Shown here: piece after piece, positions 28,500 through 38,157 of the stretch | Layout: each line of letters begins with the position of its first letter | How positions within the stretch are numbered: the first letter of the stretch is position 1 | DNA from: Vibrio lentus | Lineage (GTDB): Bacteria > Pseudomonadota > Gammaproteobacteria > Enterobacterales > Vibrionaceae | Assembly (NCBI RefSeq): GCF_030409755.1 | Contig: NZ_JAUFQE010000002.1 | Location: 1,240,001-1,304,000 of the forward strand | Reading direction: 5' to 3' | DNA: 64,000 nucleotides | Program-made: the position numbers and the translations under genes | The notes under the pieces: generated by a model | What the model saw: only the letters and a program-made list of their open reading frames with translations | What the model was told of the DNA's origin: nothing | Databases searched by the model: none

Positions 28500-29474
28500 T
28501 TACTTATTATCTGAGTTACTTAAGCTCCACACGTACGATGCAACAAGCTGAACTTTGTCCTCGCCTAGAATATCCTTCCAAGCAGGCATTACGCCAGAAC
28601 GGCCGTTCATTACTGTTTCAGTTACATCAGCGCGAGAATCGCCAAACAACCAATCGCGGTCTGTTAAGTCAGGAGCACCAACAGCAGGGTTACCCTTACC
28701 ATCTGTACCGTGACACGCAGCACACACAACGAAACGTGCTTTACCAGCTTCTGCTTCACGTGCATTCACGCTACGACCAGAGAGGCTAAGAGTGTAGCTA
28801 ACTACTTCTTTAACGCCTTGCTCGCCTAGTGCGTCTTTCCACGCTGGCATTTGACCGACACGACCATGCATGATGGTAGTAACGATAGCTTGTGGTTCAC
28901 CGCCATATAGCCATGCATCGTCAGTCAAGTTAGGGAAGCCCTTTTGACCACGAGCATCAGAACCATGACACTGAGAACAGTTTTGTAGGAACAAACGTTG
29001 ACCCACTTTGATTGCTTCAGCATCAGATGCGATGTCAGGAACAGAACGTAGACCGTTCTCATCATGAGCTAGCTTCTTGAATGCTTCACCAAAATAAGTG
29101 TTCGCGTCATCAAGTTCTTTTGCGTACTCATCTAACTGTTTGTTAGCTTGAGCTGCAGCGATTGCAGAGCGAGACTCTTCTACGCTACGAACCGTTTGGT
29201 TTGAACTCGTCCAACCTAATAGACCTTTAAAGTTGCCAAGGCCTGGGTATAGAGCAAGATAAACAGCTGCAAACACAATTGTGCTTACGAAAAGGTATGT
29301 CCACCATTTAGGTAGTGGGTTATTAAGCTCACGAATACCGTCGTATTCGTGGCCCATATCATGACCTGGTTCTACGCCTGTTTTATCTTTAAAACACCAA
29401 CGAAGTAAGACCGCACAACCAATTAGGGTACCAATCGTAATCGCACTAACCCAGATACTCCAGAATGTACTCAT
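28500..29474 (-). CDS. ccoP: cbb3 oxidase diheme cytochrome c subunit CcoP
   Basis: A 324-residue membrane-anchored protein. An N-terminal helix, the DGIRELNNPLPKWW stretch and a second helix precede two cytochrome c domains. The heme-binding motifs are CSQCH (near residue 167) and CAACH (near 253). It accepts electrons from cytochrome c or the bc1 complex and passes them to CcoO/CcoN. Its ATG overlaps the ccoQ stop by one base. Confidence 0.95.
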   Translation of the reverse strand: MSTFWSIWVSAITIGTLIGCAVLLRWCFKDKTGVEPGHDMGHEYDGIRELNNPLPKWWTYLFVSTIVFAAVYLALYPGLGNFKGLLGWTSSNQTVRSVEESRSAIAAAQANKQLDEYAKELDDANTYFGEAFKKLAHDENGLRSVPDIASDAEAIKVGQRLFLQNCSQCHGSDARGQKGFPNLTDDAWLYGGEPQAIVTTIMHGRVGQMPAWKDALGEQGVKEVVSYTLSLSGRSVNAREAEAGKARFVVCAACHGTDGKGNPAVGAPDLTDRDWLFGDSRADVTETVMNGRSGVMPAWKDILGEDKVQLVASYVWSLSNSDNK

Positions 29475-29650
29475 TACTTTGTCACTCCTTGATTTTTAGA
29501 ACTTGTTGCCGGCTCGTCGTCTGCAAACACTAGGTTCGCATCTTCGTCGAAACGTGTTTTACGATTCTTGCCGTATGCCCACCAAACGATGCCGATGAAA
29601 CAAGCAAAAACAGTAACAGTCCAAACACTTTGAAATGTAATAATGTCCAT
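29474..29650 (-). CDS. ccoQ: cbb3 oxidase small subunit CcoQ
   Basis: A 58-residue protein with one membrane helix (about residues 9-26: VWTVTVFACFIGIVWWAYG) and a short charged tail (FDEDANLVF). This is the usual CcoQ size and shape, and it lies exactly between ccoO and ccoP. The stop overlaps the ccoP start (TAATG), giving tight coupling. Confidence 0.92.
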   Translation of the reverse strand: MDIITFQSVWTVTVFACFIGIVWWAYGKNRKTRFDEDANLVFADDEPATSSKNQGVTK

Positions 29651-29659
29651 AATTATTCC

Positions 29660-30280
29660 TTATTTCATTGCGTGGCCAAGCGATTGAAGGTAAGCGATGA
29701 TTGCATCCATCTCTGTTTTTCCTTCAACATCTTGTTTAGCGTTAGCAATTTGTTCGTCTGTGTAAGGAACACCAAATTGATTACGGAAGAGTTCAAGCTT
29801 CTGCTTAGTCAATTTGCCATCAAGTACATTCTCAGCAAGCCATGGGAAACCTGGCATGTTTGATTCAGGAACAAGTTCGCGTGGGTCTAGAAGGTGAACA
29901 CGGTGCCACTCATCAGAGTAACGATCACCAACACGCGCTAGATCTGGACCAGTACGCTTAGAACCCCATAGGAATGGATGTTCCCAAACACTTTCGCCCG
30001 CTACAGAGTAGTGGCCGTAACGTTCAGTTTCAGAGCGGAAAGGACGAATCATTTGGCTGTGACATACGTTACAACCTTCACGAATGTAAATATCACGACC
30101 TTCCATTTCCAGAGCAGAGTAAACGCGTAGGTTTTCTACAGGTTCAGTCGTCTGCTTTTGGAAAATAAGCGGGGTGATCTCTACTAAAGCACCAAAGCTG
30201 ATTGCGATAACGATTAAGATCGCTAATAGACCAACGTTTTTCTCGACCAACTCATGGCGATTATTTGAATTTGAGCTCAT
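29660..30280 (-). CDS. ccoO: cbb3 oxidase monoheme cytochrome c subunit CcoO
   Basis: A 206-residue protein with an N-terminal membrane anchor (about residues 14-38) and one heme c site (CNVCHSQ, near residue 69). An axial Met is in the MPGFPWL region. [22 protein letters not shown] is a hallmark of the subunit (given here only as CNVCHSQ...RPFR). Second gene of ccoNOQP; it relays electrons from CcoP to the catalytic subunit. Confidence 0.95.
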   Translation of the reverse strand: MSSNSNNRHELVEKNVGLLAILIVIAISFGALVEITPLIFQKQTTEPVENLRVYSALEMEGRDIYIREGCNVCHSQMIRPFRSETERYGHYSVAGESVWEHPFLWGSKRTGPDLARVGDRYSDEWHRVHLLDPRELVPESNMPGFPWLAENVLDGKLTKQKLELFRNQFGVPYTDEQIANAKQDVEGKTEMDAIIAYLQSLGHAMK

Positions 30281-30291
30281 TCTAAATCTCC

Positions 30292-31725
30292 TTAAGCCGG
30301 TTGAGGGATAGCTTTAAGGCTATCTTTAGGTGCAGAAACAGTTTTGTACGTGTTGTATGCCAGTAAGAACATACCTGATAGGAAGATGAAACCACCTAAG
30401 AAACGTACAAAGTAGAACGGGTAAGAAGCTTCTACAGATTCTACGAAGCTGTAAGTCAATGTACCGTCAGAGTTAACTGCACGCCACATCAGACCTTGCA
30501 TCACACCAGAGATCCACATTGCAACAATGTAGAAAACTGTACCAATCGTTGCTAACCAGAAGTGAACATTGATTAGAGATACAGAGTACATACGCTCTTG
30601 ACCAAATAGTTTAGGAACTAAGTGGTAAACCGAACCGATTGAAACCATTGCAACCCAACCTAACGCACCAGAGTGAACGTGACCGATAGTCCAGTCCGTG
30701 TAGTGAGATAGTGCATTAACCGTTTTGATTGCCATCATTGGGCCTTCGAAAGTCGACATGCCGTAGAATGATAGAGAAACGATTAGGAAACGTAGGATTG
30801 GGTCGTAGCGAAGCTTATGCCACGCGCCAGATAGAGTCATAATACCGTTGATCATGCCACCCCAAGAAGGAGCAAACAGAACCAAAGACATAACCATACC
30901 TAGAGACTGAGTCCAGTCTGGAAGTGCAGTGTAGTGTAGGTGGTGAGGACCAGCCCATATATACAGAGACACAAGAGCCCAGAAGTGGACAATTGACAAA
31001 CGGTAAGAGTAAACAGGGCGACCAGCTTGTTTAGGAACGAAGTAATACATCATACCTAGGAAACCAGCTGTCAATAGGAAGCCTACCGCATTGTGTCCGT
31101 ACCACCATTGCACCATTGCATCGATCGCTCCGGAATAAATCGAGTAAGACTTAAACGCAGATACAGGAACAGCCAGGCTGTTAACGATGTGCAACACGGC
31201 AACCGTGATGATGAAGGCTCCGAAGAACCAGTTAGCTACATAAATGTGCGATGTCTTACGCTTAATCATAGTTCCGAAGAACACGACCGCATAAGCTACC
31301 CACACAAGAGTAATAGCAATATCGATTGGCCATTCAAGTTCTGCGTATTCTTTACCAGAGGTTAAACCTAACGGTAAAGTAATTGCAGCGGACAGGATAA
31401 TCGCTTGCCAACCCCAAAAGGTAAAGGCTACGAGAGGGCCACCAAAGAGACGCGTCTGACAGGTACGTTGCACAACATAATATGATGTTGCAAACAGCGC
31501 ACTTGTACCGAACGCAAAAATAACCGCATTAGTATGCAGGGGACGTAAACGACTGTACGTCAGCCACGGCGTATCAAAGTTTAGCTGTGGCCAAACTAAT
31601 TGAGCGGCAATCAAAACACCAACGCCCATACCGACAATACCCCACAAAATTGTAACAAGGGTAAATTGACGGACGACCGTATAGTTGTAGTTTTGTTCAA
31701 GCTGCTTTTCTTGGCTCATTTGCAT
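30292..31725 (-). CDS. ccoN: cbb3 cytochrome c oxidase catalytic subunit I, CcoN
   Basis: A 477-residue protein with about twelve membrane helices. The heme and CuB histidines lie in [37 protein letters not shown] and [11 protein letters not shown]. It reduces oxygen to water with very high affinity and pumps protons, so it serves micro-oxic respiration. The first gene of the operon; fnr and the assembly genes lie downstream on the same strand. An alternative start is two codons downstream (MSQEKQ). I found no clear Fnr box upstream (31726-31977). Confidence 0.95.
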   Translation of the reverse strand: MQMSQEKQLEQNYNYTVVRQFTLVTILWGIVGMGVGVLIAAQLVWPQLNFDTPWLTYSRLRPLHTNAVIFAFGTSALFATSYYVVQRTCQTRLFGGPLVAFTFWGWQAIILSAAITLPLGLTSGKEYAELEWPIDIAITLVWVAYAVVFFGTMIKRKTSHIYVANWFFGAFIITVAVLHIVNSLAVPVSAFKSYSIYSGAIDAMVQWWYGHNAVGFLLTAGFLGMMYYFVPKQAGRPVYSYRLSIVHFWALVSLYIWAGPHHLHYTALPDWTQSLGMVMSLVLFAPSWGGMINGIMTLSGAWHKLRYDPILRFLIVSLSFYGMSTFEGPMMAIKTVNALSHYTDWTIGHVHSGALGWVAMVSIGSVYHLVPKLFGQERMYSVSLINVHFWLATIGTVFYIVAMWISGVMQGLMWRAVNSDGTLTYSFVESVEASYPFYFVRFLGGFIFLSGMFLLAYNTYKTVSAPKDSLKAIPQPA

Positions 31726-31977
31726 GCTTCCAATTTCTTATTTACTACACTTTACTTCCAACACGACTCACGTCGTAATGCCACCCAAATTAGAAAAGGA
31801 AATTCAGCCTATTCAGGGCTTTATTTCCACTTGCTGATTTTGAAAAAAAGTGGCATTTTCAACGCGACACTATACTTGAATTAACAAATCAATGACAGAG
31901 TAGTAACCTTACGCTTGGTCTGGAATTGGATTTTTATTTAAAAACTTTGAACTTTGTAACAAGGAGTAAAGATTATA

Positions 31978-32343
31978 ATGGCGGCACAAAAGCTAACAAA
32001 AGGCAGGCTTGTTCAAATTATCGTCATGTTGGTTATTTTAATAGCGGCATTTACTTGGAGAACAGTGACATACGACCAAAACGAGACGATAAACTGTATA
32101 GTTTCAAAACCTTGTCAAATTACTATTGATAAACATAATGTTTTAATTTCGGACAATAACCTAGGCTATTTAATCGAAACATCTAAAACTGGCAAATTTA
32201 TCATTAGCTATGATGAGAACGGAATTCTTGAGGAAAATAAAGCCTTAAATTGGGCGTTAAAAACGACCGATAAAGCCTCATCAATAACCATCACATTTCC
32301 ACAACAGAGTGGCACATATTTGGTCAACATTTCCAAAGAATAA
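31978..32343 (+). CDS. Small single-helix membrane protein of unknown function
   Basis: A 121-residue protein with an N-terminal helix (about residues 10-28: GRLVQIIVMLVILIAAFTW) and an extracytoplasmic domain of about 90 residues with two cysteines (NCIVSKPCQI) and a beta-rich pattern. No family recognised. It has a good ribosome site (AAGGAG) and is divergent from ccoN. This place beside ccoN suggests a link to respiration, but nothing in the sequence proves it. Confidence 0.6.
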   Translation: MAAQKLTKGRLVQIIVMLVILIAAFTWRTVTYDQNETINCIVSKPCQITIDKHNVLISDNNLGYLIETSKTGKFIISYDENGILEENKALNWALKTTDKASSITITFPQQSGTYLVNISKE

Positions 32344-32458
32344 CAGGGCGTGTAAATCACTCTTACCGCAGTTTGTTGATAGAAATATGTACTAAATCAG
32401 TAAAACTTAGTGCATAAAAGTGTTATAAATAGATTATTCATAAAGTATTCAGAAATCT

Positions 32459-33643
32459 ATGAAATTTCTATCAAAAGTCTCTTATTCCTTAGACGATAAA
32501 ATTGCGGTAGATGAGTTACTCTCTGGAGTTGAGACCCCAGAACAAATAGCTTGTCTCATTTGCTACTGTACAGAAGAGTATTCCACACTCGCTGTTCAGC
32601 GATATTTGGTAGACGCTCTTCCGAATACTCCTATCCACGGATGCACCACTTGCCACGGCATCATGACAGAAACTGGATTCCATTCAGGCCCCGTCATTGG
32701 CGTTCTTATCATCTATGATTCAGGGATCAATGCCTACGGAACCGGCATTGAGCACTTTTCTGACTCTATAGAAGCAAGTACCTTTCGAGCTATCGACAAA
32801 GCACTTAGAAATGCAAATAGAGAAGGTGAGATACCTGACTTGATCTTACTTCATTCCACTCCTGGTAATGAAGAGAAAGTAATGGCGGCTATCGATACGA
32901 AATTTGGCACAGAAGTGCCTATTGTTGGTGGTAGCGCGGCAGACAATCAGGTTTCAGGAAATTGGAGCATATTCAACGAAGAATCACTCTCTATTAATGG
33001 CGTATCGTTAACCGTCATATTTGCATCGCAATCAATATATTCATCGCTAAGCTCAGGGCATACGCCGACTCAATTTTCAGGTACCGTCACCAAAGTAAGA
33101 AATCGAATATTGTTAGAGATCGACCATAGGCCTGCGACCACCGTTTATAATGAATGGACTAATTTTCATTTAGGTGGCAGTGATGATGGGTATATTTTTG
33201 AAAAGTCGACAGTTTATCCATTAGGCCGAAAGGTCGGCTCTTCTTACGACTACCCATATTTCAAGCTATCGCATTCGATCAGAGAAACTGAGTGTAACGG
33301 TATCGAATTGTTCACTGATATAAATGAAGGTGACACCATCTATTTGATGCAAGGCTCTAAGCAACAACTGATCAGTCGTGCCGCTAACATCATTCCTTCT
33401 TCTTATTATAATGACATGGACCTTGAAGAAAAATTAGGGGCTATCAACATATTCTGTGCAGGACCAATGCTGCACCTAAAACAAGATATGGATGAGGTAT
33501 GTAACCAGATAAATCAGGCGCTTAACGGCCTCCCATACATATGTCCTTTTACTTTTGGCGAGCAAGGAAGGCTCTCTGGTGGGGAAAACGCGCACGGAAA
33601 TTTGATGGTATCCTCAGCAACGTTTTATAGGTTAAAAAAGTAA
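32459..33643 (+). CDS. FIST-domain sensor protein
   Basis: A 394-residue soluble protein. The N-terminal FIST domain covers about residues 20-210 (GCTTCHGIMTETGFH; VPIVGGSAADNQ) and the FIST_C domain residues 220-385, ending CPFTFGEQGRLSG. FIST domains are thought to bind small ligands such as amino acids. It is coupled to the following hybrid kinase by a one-base stop/start overlap, so it most likely is the ligand sensor for that kinase. V. cholerae has a matching pair between its cco operon and dif1 region. Confidence 0.88.
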   Translation: MKFLSKVSYSLDDKIAVDELLSGVETPEQIACLICYCTEEYSTLAVQRYLVDALPNTPIHGCTTCHGIMTETGFHSGPVIGVLIIYDSGINAYGTGIEHFSDSIEASTFRAIDKALRNANREGEIPDLILLHSTPGNEEKVMAAIDTKFGTEVPIVGGSAADNQVSGNWSIFNEESLSINGVSLTVIFASQSIYSSLSSGHTPTQFSGTVTKVRNRILLEIDHRPATTVYNEWTNFHLGGSDDGYIFEKSTVYPLGRKVGSSYDYPYFKLSHSIRETECNGIELFTDINEGDTIYLMQGSKQQLISRAANIIPSSYYNDMDLEEKLGAINIFCAGPMLHLKQDMDEVCNQINQALNGLPYICPFTFGEQGRLSGGENAHGNLMVSSATFYRLKK

Positions 33644-35370
33644 TGAGTTCCGAAGGTCAAGAAGCGCTGCAAGAAGCTCGCATTGAACTACAAAAACTAA
33701 AACTCCGTGAACGAAAACTCGCTGAAGAGAATAGGGTGATCTTGTCAACTATCTCTGCGATCAGTAAAGCGGGTAACATTTCCGAGATATTCTCTAGCTT
33801 GGAGTATGTCCTCAAAAAATACATCAAATTCGATGACTTTATTGTGGTTTCAAGGGTAGGGAACGACGGTGCTTTCAAAACCCTGCTAACCAATAACAAA
33901 GTCTTTGAACAAATGAACTGGAACGATTGTGGCAAGCTTTCGCGTGTCATCAATGGAGAATGCGCCATCCTTTTTGAACCCAAATCTCTGGGTGAATTCA
34001 ACTCTTTGCATCCCATTGTTCTCGACCAAATTAACTCTGTTCTGATCACCGGTCTAGATAGTGGACTGACCCAATCCGTCATTATCTTTATCCATTCCAA
34101 CACCAAGCACTTCAGCATTGAAACCAAAGCAACCTTAAATCGTTTCCGTCCTCTTATTGAACGAGCAGTTTTCGATATTGAGAACAAAGAAAAGCTTGAA
34201 GCAACGGTAAGAGAGCGAACCGCAGAGCTAGTAAACGCGAGAAAGGAAGCAGAAGAAGCTAACAAAGCGAAGTCTGAGTTTCTAGCTATGATGAGTCATG
34301 AACTCAGAACACCGTTGAACGCCATTATTGGACTTATTGACACGCTAAAATCCACCGAGCTAACTGAAGAACAGCAATCTATACTGCTTAATATGAGTAC
34401 ATCGTCTGAACTTTTGTTGGCAATTATCAGTGACGTGTTGGATTTCTCTAAGATTGAATCTGGATGTTTCTCATTAGCTCCTCAGTGGAATAACGTAAGA
34501 GACACTGTAACTTTTGTTTTATCGGAACAAAGAAAAGCCGCAGACAGCAAGGGATTAGCCTTAACAGTGACAACCGATATCCCTGAAGATGAGCTTCATT
34601 ATATCGACCAGAGCCGCTTAGCGCAGATCCTCTTTAATTTGATTGGCAATGCCATCAAGTTTACCGAGCGTGGACACGTACATGTATCGATCAAGTATCA
34701 GCAAAGCTCGTTCAATATAACAGTAGAAGATTCTGGAATTGGAATCAGCGCCCAACAGCTTTCGTCATTATTCAGTCCGTTTGTTCAAGCTGATAGTACG
34801 ATTACCAGAAGGTTTGGTGGCACAGGTTTAGGATTAGCGATCACCAAACGTCTTGTTGAATTAATGCGAGGTCGAATCTTTGTAAACAGCGAACTAGGAC
34901 AAGGCTCTAAATTCGAAGTGCAATTACCAGTTTCAACAAGAGTCGTCTGTGACAAGACAAACAGACAAAATGAACTGCAGATTCAAGAAGAACCAAGAAG
35001 TCGATACTCAGTATTGGTTGTAGAAGACAATCCAACCAATCAAATGGTCATAAAGTTAATCTTAACGCGACAAGGGCATGACGTATTTATCGCGAGTAAT
35101 GGAGCAGAAGCCATTGGCTTTATTGAACAAGGCAGCGATGCAATCGACATTATCTTAATGGATGTGTCGATGCCGGTAATGGATGGATTGACCACAACCA
35201 AATACATGAGAGATGCAAACATCCAAACACCAATTGTCGCACTAACGGCACACACATCAGTAGAAGATAGATTTTCTTGCTTAGATGTTGGCATGAATGA
35301 TTTCGTGACCAAGCCAATAAGAACCAAAGAAATTACAGAAGCAATTGATAGGCTCATGCTTGAAGTCTAA
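33643..35370 (+). CDS. Soluble hybrid histidine kinase with receiver domain
   Basis: A 575-residue protein without membrane helices. An N-terminal coiled coil and GAF-like region (residues 5-185) lead into a second coiled coil and a HisKA domain with phospho-His in MMSHELRTPLNA (about 223-234). A HATPase domain follows (N box NLIGNAIKF; G boxes DSGIGIS and FGGTGLGLAI), then a receiver domain (about 450-570) with the acceptor Asp in ILMDVSMPVMDG. There is no output domain and no Hpt, so a phosphotransfer partner must lie elsewhere. It is the signalling half of the FIST pair. Confidence 0.93.
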   Translation: MSSEGQEALQEARIELQKLKLRERKLAEENRVILSTISAISKAGNISEIFSSLEYVLKKYIKFDDFIVVSRVGNDGAFKTLLTNNKVFEQMNWNDCGKLSRVINGECAILFEPKSLGEFNSLHPIVLDQINSVLITGLDSGLTQSVIIFIHSNTKHFSIETKATLNRFRPLIERAVFDIENKEKLEATVRERTAELVNARKEAEEANKAKSEFLAMMSHELRTPLNAIIGLIDTLKSTELTEEQQSILLNMSTSSELLLAIISDVLDFSKIESGCFSLAPQWNNVRDTVTFVLSEQRKAADSKGLALTVTTDIPEDELHYIDQSRLAQILFNLIGNAIKFTERGHVHVSIKYQQSSFNITVEDSGIGISAQQLSSLFSPFVQADSTITRRFGGTGLGLAITKRLVELMRGRIFVNSELGQGSKFEVQLPVSTRVVCDKTNRQNELQIQEEPRSRYSVLVVEDNPTNQMVIKLILTRQGHDVFIASNGAEAIGFIEQGSDAIDIILMDVSMPVMDGLTTTKYMRDANIQTPIVALTAHTSVEDRFSCLDVGMNDFVTKPIRTKEITEAIDRLMLEV

Positions 35371-35518
35371 TAAACATATTCTGAATCGAAGATTAGGATA
35401 TATGTTTATTAGGTATTTTATGGTAAATAGCCTTACTGTTAAATAGAACACCGGAAAAGCACTAAAAAGAGAGGCAGGGCATCAAATAAAGATACCTGCC
35501 TTACAAATACCGAACTTC

Positions 35519-35546
35519 ATTTAACATAATATACATAATACGCACT
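35519..35546. promoter_or_regulatory. dif: Chromosome dimer resolution site dif (XerC/XerD)
   Basis: Read on the minus strand the 28 bp are XerC arm AGTGCGTATTA, centre TGTATA, XerD arm TTATGTTAAAT. This differs only slightly from V. cholerae dif1 and E. coli dif. The surrounding gap (35371-35816) is A+T-rich, holds no gene, and contains only this site and the palindrome at 35734. It is the left boundary of the integrated element that ends at 50113-50140. Confidence 0.9.
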
Positions 35547-35733
35547 AATATAGTAATAAATTATAATCTTTTCAAGTTGTTATCTATGGTCGTTTTTTGC
35601 TTATCTAGGCGCCTAACTGCATTGTTTTCCTTAATCTTTACCCTGAAATTATCCTATTAATTACTTTTTTGGACGCTCGGCTTCGCTATAGTGTTCCAAA
35701 TACAATATTTAATTTTCAAGAAAACCCTGCGCC

Positions 35734-35754
35734 TTGATAGTCACTGACTATCAA
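35734..35754. promoter_or_regulatory. 21-bp perfect palindrome, candidate operator
   Basis: TTGATAGTCA, a single central C, then TGACTATCAA. It stands 62 bp before the DUF3653 gene and is not followed by a T-run, so an operator is likelier than a terminator. I do not recognise the binding protein. Confidence 0.65.
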
Positions 35755-35816
35755 AGCGCTAAAGTAAAATAGGAATAAACTATCATTAATCACTAATATT
35801 TTATGAGGTCGATCAC

Positions 35817-36239
35817 ATGAGAACCCCGCCATTTGCTGAGTTAGTGAACCAACATTTTGATTCTTTGCACGACGCTGCGGCGTTTTTTCATGTGACGGTA
35901 CCGACCATTCGGCGTTGGTTGTCGGGCCAATACTCGATCAATCCCATCGCCGAGAAGTTGATGAATGTGCATGCGCGTGGCTATTTGCCCTTAGATCACC
36001 GTTGGGACGGTTTTAAAATTAACGTCGACCGTGCCACCTTGATCACACCCGAAAGACGCGAATTCAACCCTAAAGAATTGCTCAGTTTTGCCTACTGGCG
36101 TGATGAGCATCGTCAACTGGTTGAGCGCCACGGCAAGATTGATTCACCGAAATATTACCCACCTAAGGAGCATCCATTGCCGTTTCGTGGCGGTCGTCGA
36201 ATGCCTGCCAAACCTTGGGTACCCAGCAAATTCAAATAA
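35817..36239 (+). CDS. DUF3653-type phage protein
   Basis: A 140-residue protein with a helix-turn-helix-like N-terminus (FHVTVPTIRRWLSGQY near residues 24-40) followed by a basic, proline-rich tail (MPAKPWVPSKFK). It resembles the DUF3653 family of Vibrio phages and phage-like elements. The HTH suggests DNA binding, perhaps acting at the palindrome just upstream. A decayed relative lies at 51906-52007 on the far side of the element. Confidence 0.65.
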   Translation: MRTPPFAELVNQHFDSLHDAAAFFHVTVPTIRRWLSGQYSINPIAEKLMNVHARGYLPLDHRWDGFKINVDRATLITPERREFNPKELLSFAYWRDEHRQLVERHGKIDSPKYYPPKEHPLPFRGGRRMPAKPWVPSKFK

Positions 36240-36253
36240 AGAAAGGATTAGCG

Positions 36254-36430
36254 ATGAAAGTGAGTGTCTATATCGATCAAGTGCTGTTCAACCAAGCGCT
36301 CAAAGCCGCCAAAGGCTCTGGACTGACGCCGTCCCAAAAAATCGCCCACTGGGCAGAAATGGGTCAATTCATGGAAACCAAATCCCTTGGCTCACTAAGG
36401 CTCATACAAAGTGGTCGTAAAAAGACGTGA
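36254..36430 (+). CDS. ParD-like orphan antitoxin protein
   Basis: A 58-residue protein starting at the ATG at 36254 with AAGGA upstream. Short, with a ribbon-helix-helix-like start (MKVSVYIDQVLFNQALKAAK) and the QKIAHWAEMGQ stretch seen in ParD-like antitoxins (Pfam ParD_like). No toxin of its own is visible; a canonical parDE pair follows about 110 bp downstream. Confidence 0.6.
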   Translation: MKVSVYIDQVLFNQALKAAKGSGLTPSQKIAHWAEMGQFMETKSLGSLRLIQSGRKKT

Positions 36431-36502
36431 CTCACCTACCCACTTTCATCGATTTGGCGCTTGTACGGAGACAAACGTCACGCTTGCGCCAATGGTTATC
36501 TG

Positions 36503-36529
36503 ATACCATAATTAGGTATTATTTGGTAT
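36503..36529 (+). promoter_or_regulatory. Candidate ParD operator and parDE promoter
   Basis: Repeated GGTAT/ATACC units (36503-36507 inverted, 36515-36519 and 36525-36529 direct) directly before parD. This is the usual place of autorepression in parDE operons. Confidence 0.5.
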
Positions 36530-36543
36530 TTGGAGAAAAAGTC

Positions 36544-36786
36544 ATGGCGAGAAATACAAGCATTACCTTGGGTGAACACTTTGATGGGTTTATTGCGAGC
36601 CAGATCCAAAGCGGTCGTTATGGCTCAGCCAGCGAGGTGATCCGATCGGCGCTGCGTTTACTCGAAACCCAAGAGACGAAAATGAATACGTTACGACAGC
36701 TGCTCGTGGAAGGTGAAAACAGTGGGATCGCGGATTACGACCTCGATACTTTCATTAATGAACTCGACAGTGAAGAAAGAAAATGA
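36544..36786 (+). CDS. parD: Antitoxin ParD
   Basis: An 80-residue antitoxin starting at MARNTSITLGEHFDGFI. A ribbon-helix-helix DNA-binding half (residues 1-45, with SGRYGSASEVIRSALRLLE) is followed by an acidic toxin-binding tail. The stop overlaps the parE start by 4 bp. An open frame extends upstream of this ATG but crosses the promoter repeats. It stabilises the element by addiction. Confidence 0.93.
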   Translation: MARNTSITLGEHFDGFIASQIQSGRYGSASEVIRSALRLLETQETKMNTLRQLLVEGENSGIADYDLDTFINELDSEERK

Positions 36787-37088
36787 CGCCTTTTCAGCTC
36801 ACGAACAAGGCAAAGGCCGATCTTAGAGACATTGCCTTGTTTACTGAGCGTCGTTGGGGTCGCAAGCAACGAAATGTCTATATCAGACAGTTCGATACCA
36901 CATTTGGCCGCTTAGCGGAGAATCCGGAGCTTGGAAAAACCTGTGATGAAATCAGGCCAGGTTACCGAAAATTCCCACAGGCCAGTCATGTCATTTTCTA
37001 CCAGAAAACGAACAACCAACCTCTCCTAATCATACGAATCTTACACAAAAGTATGGATGTACTTCCCATCTTTGGCGCACAAACTTGA
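36783..37088 (+). CDS. parE: Toxin ParE
   Basis: A 101-residue RelE/ParE-fold toxin (KADLRDIALFTERRWG, PELGKTCDEIRPGYRKF, HVIFYQK, ILHKSMDV). ParE toxins poison DNA gyrase. Complete and coupled to parD. Confidence 0.93.
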   Translation: MTPFQLTNKAKADLRDIALFTERRWGRKQRNVYIRQFDTTFGRLAENPELGKTCDEIRPGYRKFPQASHVIFYQKTNNQPLLIIRILHKSMDVLPIFGAQT

Positions 37089-37171
37089 GGGGGTAAACTA
37101 AGTTAACACTCTCTTTCTTTGAGCTTAAATGGCCAGTATTTAAAGCGCACTAAATCTAGAGTTATACTGAT

Positions 37172-38131
37172 TTATACAAACAATTTCAAAACAATTGATA
37201 TAAAAAACACTAAGCTAACGAAGAAAACTATAACTGTCGATTTAACTGTTTCTGTCAATGGTGAGCTTTGATAAGGCTGTCCACTATAACTTTCCCAAAC
37301 CCAATCAGGAGCCTTGTAGGGTTGATTTTTATATGACTCCAACATTTTTATAACGTCATTATGCTCAATGTCAATGAGAATAGAATCTATATGTTGGTTA
37401 AAGCTAGCAGCATAGTTTTTCTTCCATTGTTGCAAGCGTATAAACTCGTATGGCGTATTCCAGACCAAACTCAATATAATACCAATCAAAGAATAAATGG
37501 ATATAGAAGCAATCAGGTCTGTTGGTACTTCTAGCCAATTTGGAATTTCAAATCGAGGTTTCTTCTTTTTGACTATATAAAAATTATCTGAATTATCAGT
37601 TATGACTACAGTGCCATTTATTAGACTTTTAGATTTAGCCTCTAATGTCGGTTCTACATCTTGGGAACTCAATTGTTCCAAGTACATAGTCAGAGTTGCA
37701 CTTTCGGTCTCAGACCATTGCTCAAACGTTATCTCAACCTCATTGTTATCACTTAGTTTAGGGACAATCCCAACATTGTCAGATTCTGAGCTAATATCTA
37801 TAACCTTAAATTGCTCATTCATTACAATAGGAATAGAGTCATAAAGTAAGTCACTTTTTAATCCAACTCCAATTAAATTACGATCACTACTATTCGTTAG
37901 TCTAACTTTTATCTTCCAGAGCCCTAATACGTCCCTGCCGTCATAGGTAAAGTTGGCTTTAACTCCAGGTACCATTTCAACGTCTGTAACTTTTTCACTC
38001 GAAAGTATAGCCATTGAAACAGAGATCGACTCTGATTTAGTCTGATTCCACAAGGTAAAACCACTAACTATTGTTGCTACAATACCAGCAATGATACTTA
38101 GCCTTTCCCAAAAGTGCTTCTTGTCAAACAT
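37172..38131 (-). CDS. Membrane protein of the TIR/MinD group, unknown function
   Basis: A 319-residue protein with three predicted membrane helices: near residues 11-28, 205-228 and 296-318. Residues 30-195 look like a beta-rich domain that would lie outside the cytoplasm if the first helix is N-in, and residues 230-295 would form a cytoplasmic part. No family recognised. Codon use and base composition are A+T-rich like the three genes upstream on the same strand, from which it is separated by an attC-like spacer. It may be an effector or sensor of the same system, or a separate cassette. Confidence 0.6.
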   Translation of the reverse strand: MFDKKHFWERLSIIAGIVATIVSGFTLWNQTKSESISVSMAILSSEKVTDVEMVPGVKANFTYDGRDVLGLWKIKVRLTNSSDRNLIGVGLKSDLLYDSIPIVMNEQFKVIDISSESDNVGIVPKLSDNNEVEITFEQWSETESATLTMYLEQLSSQDVEPTLEAKSKSLINGTVVITDNSDNFYIVKKKKPRFEIPNWLEVPTDLIASISIYSLIGIILSLVWNTPYEFIRLQQWKKNYAASFNQHIDSILIDIEHNDVIKMLESYKNQPYKAPDWVWESYSGQPYQSSPLTETVKSTVIVFFVSLVFFISIVLKLFV

Positions 38132-38157
38132 TTATCTTCCAATTTGGTTATTAAACA

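Noticed and set aside
31865..31900. Possible Fnr box upstream of ccoN (TTGAT and TTGAA/ATCAA-like pieces).
   Set aside because: The half-sites are separated by seven rather than four bases, so the match to TTGAT-N4-ATCAA is poor.
37089..37171. A third attC-like spacer after the 319-residue membrane protein.
   Set aside because: No shared blocks with the two related spacers could be found.
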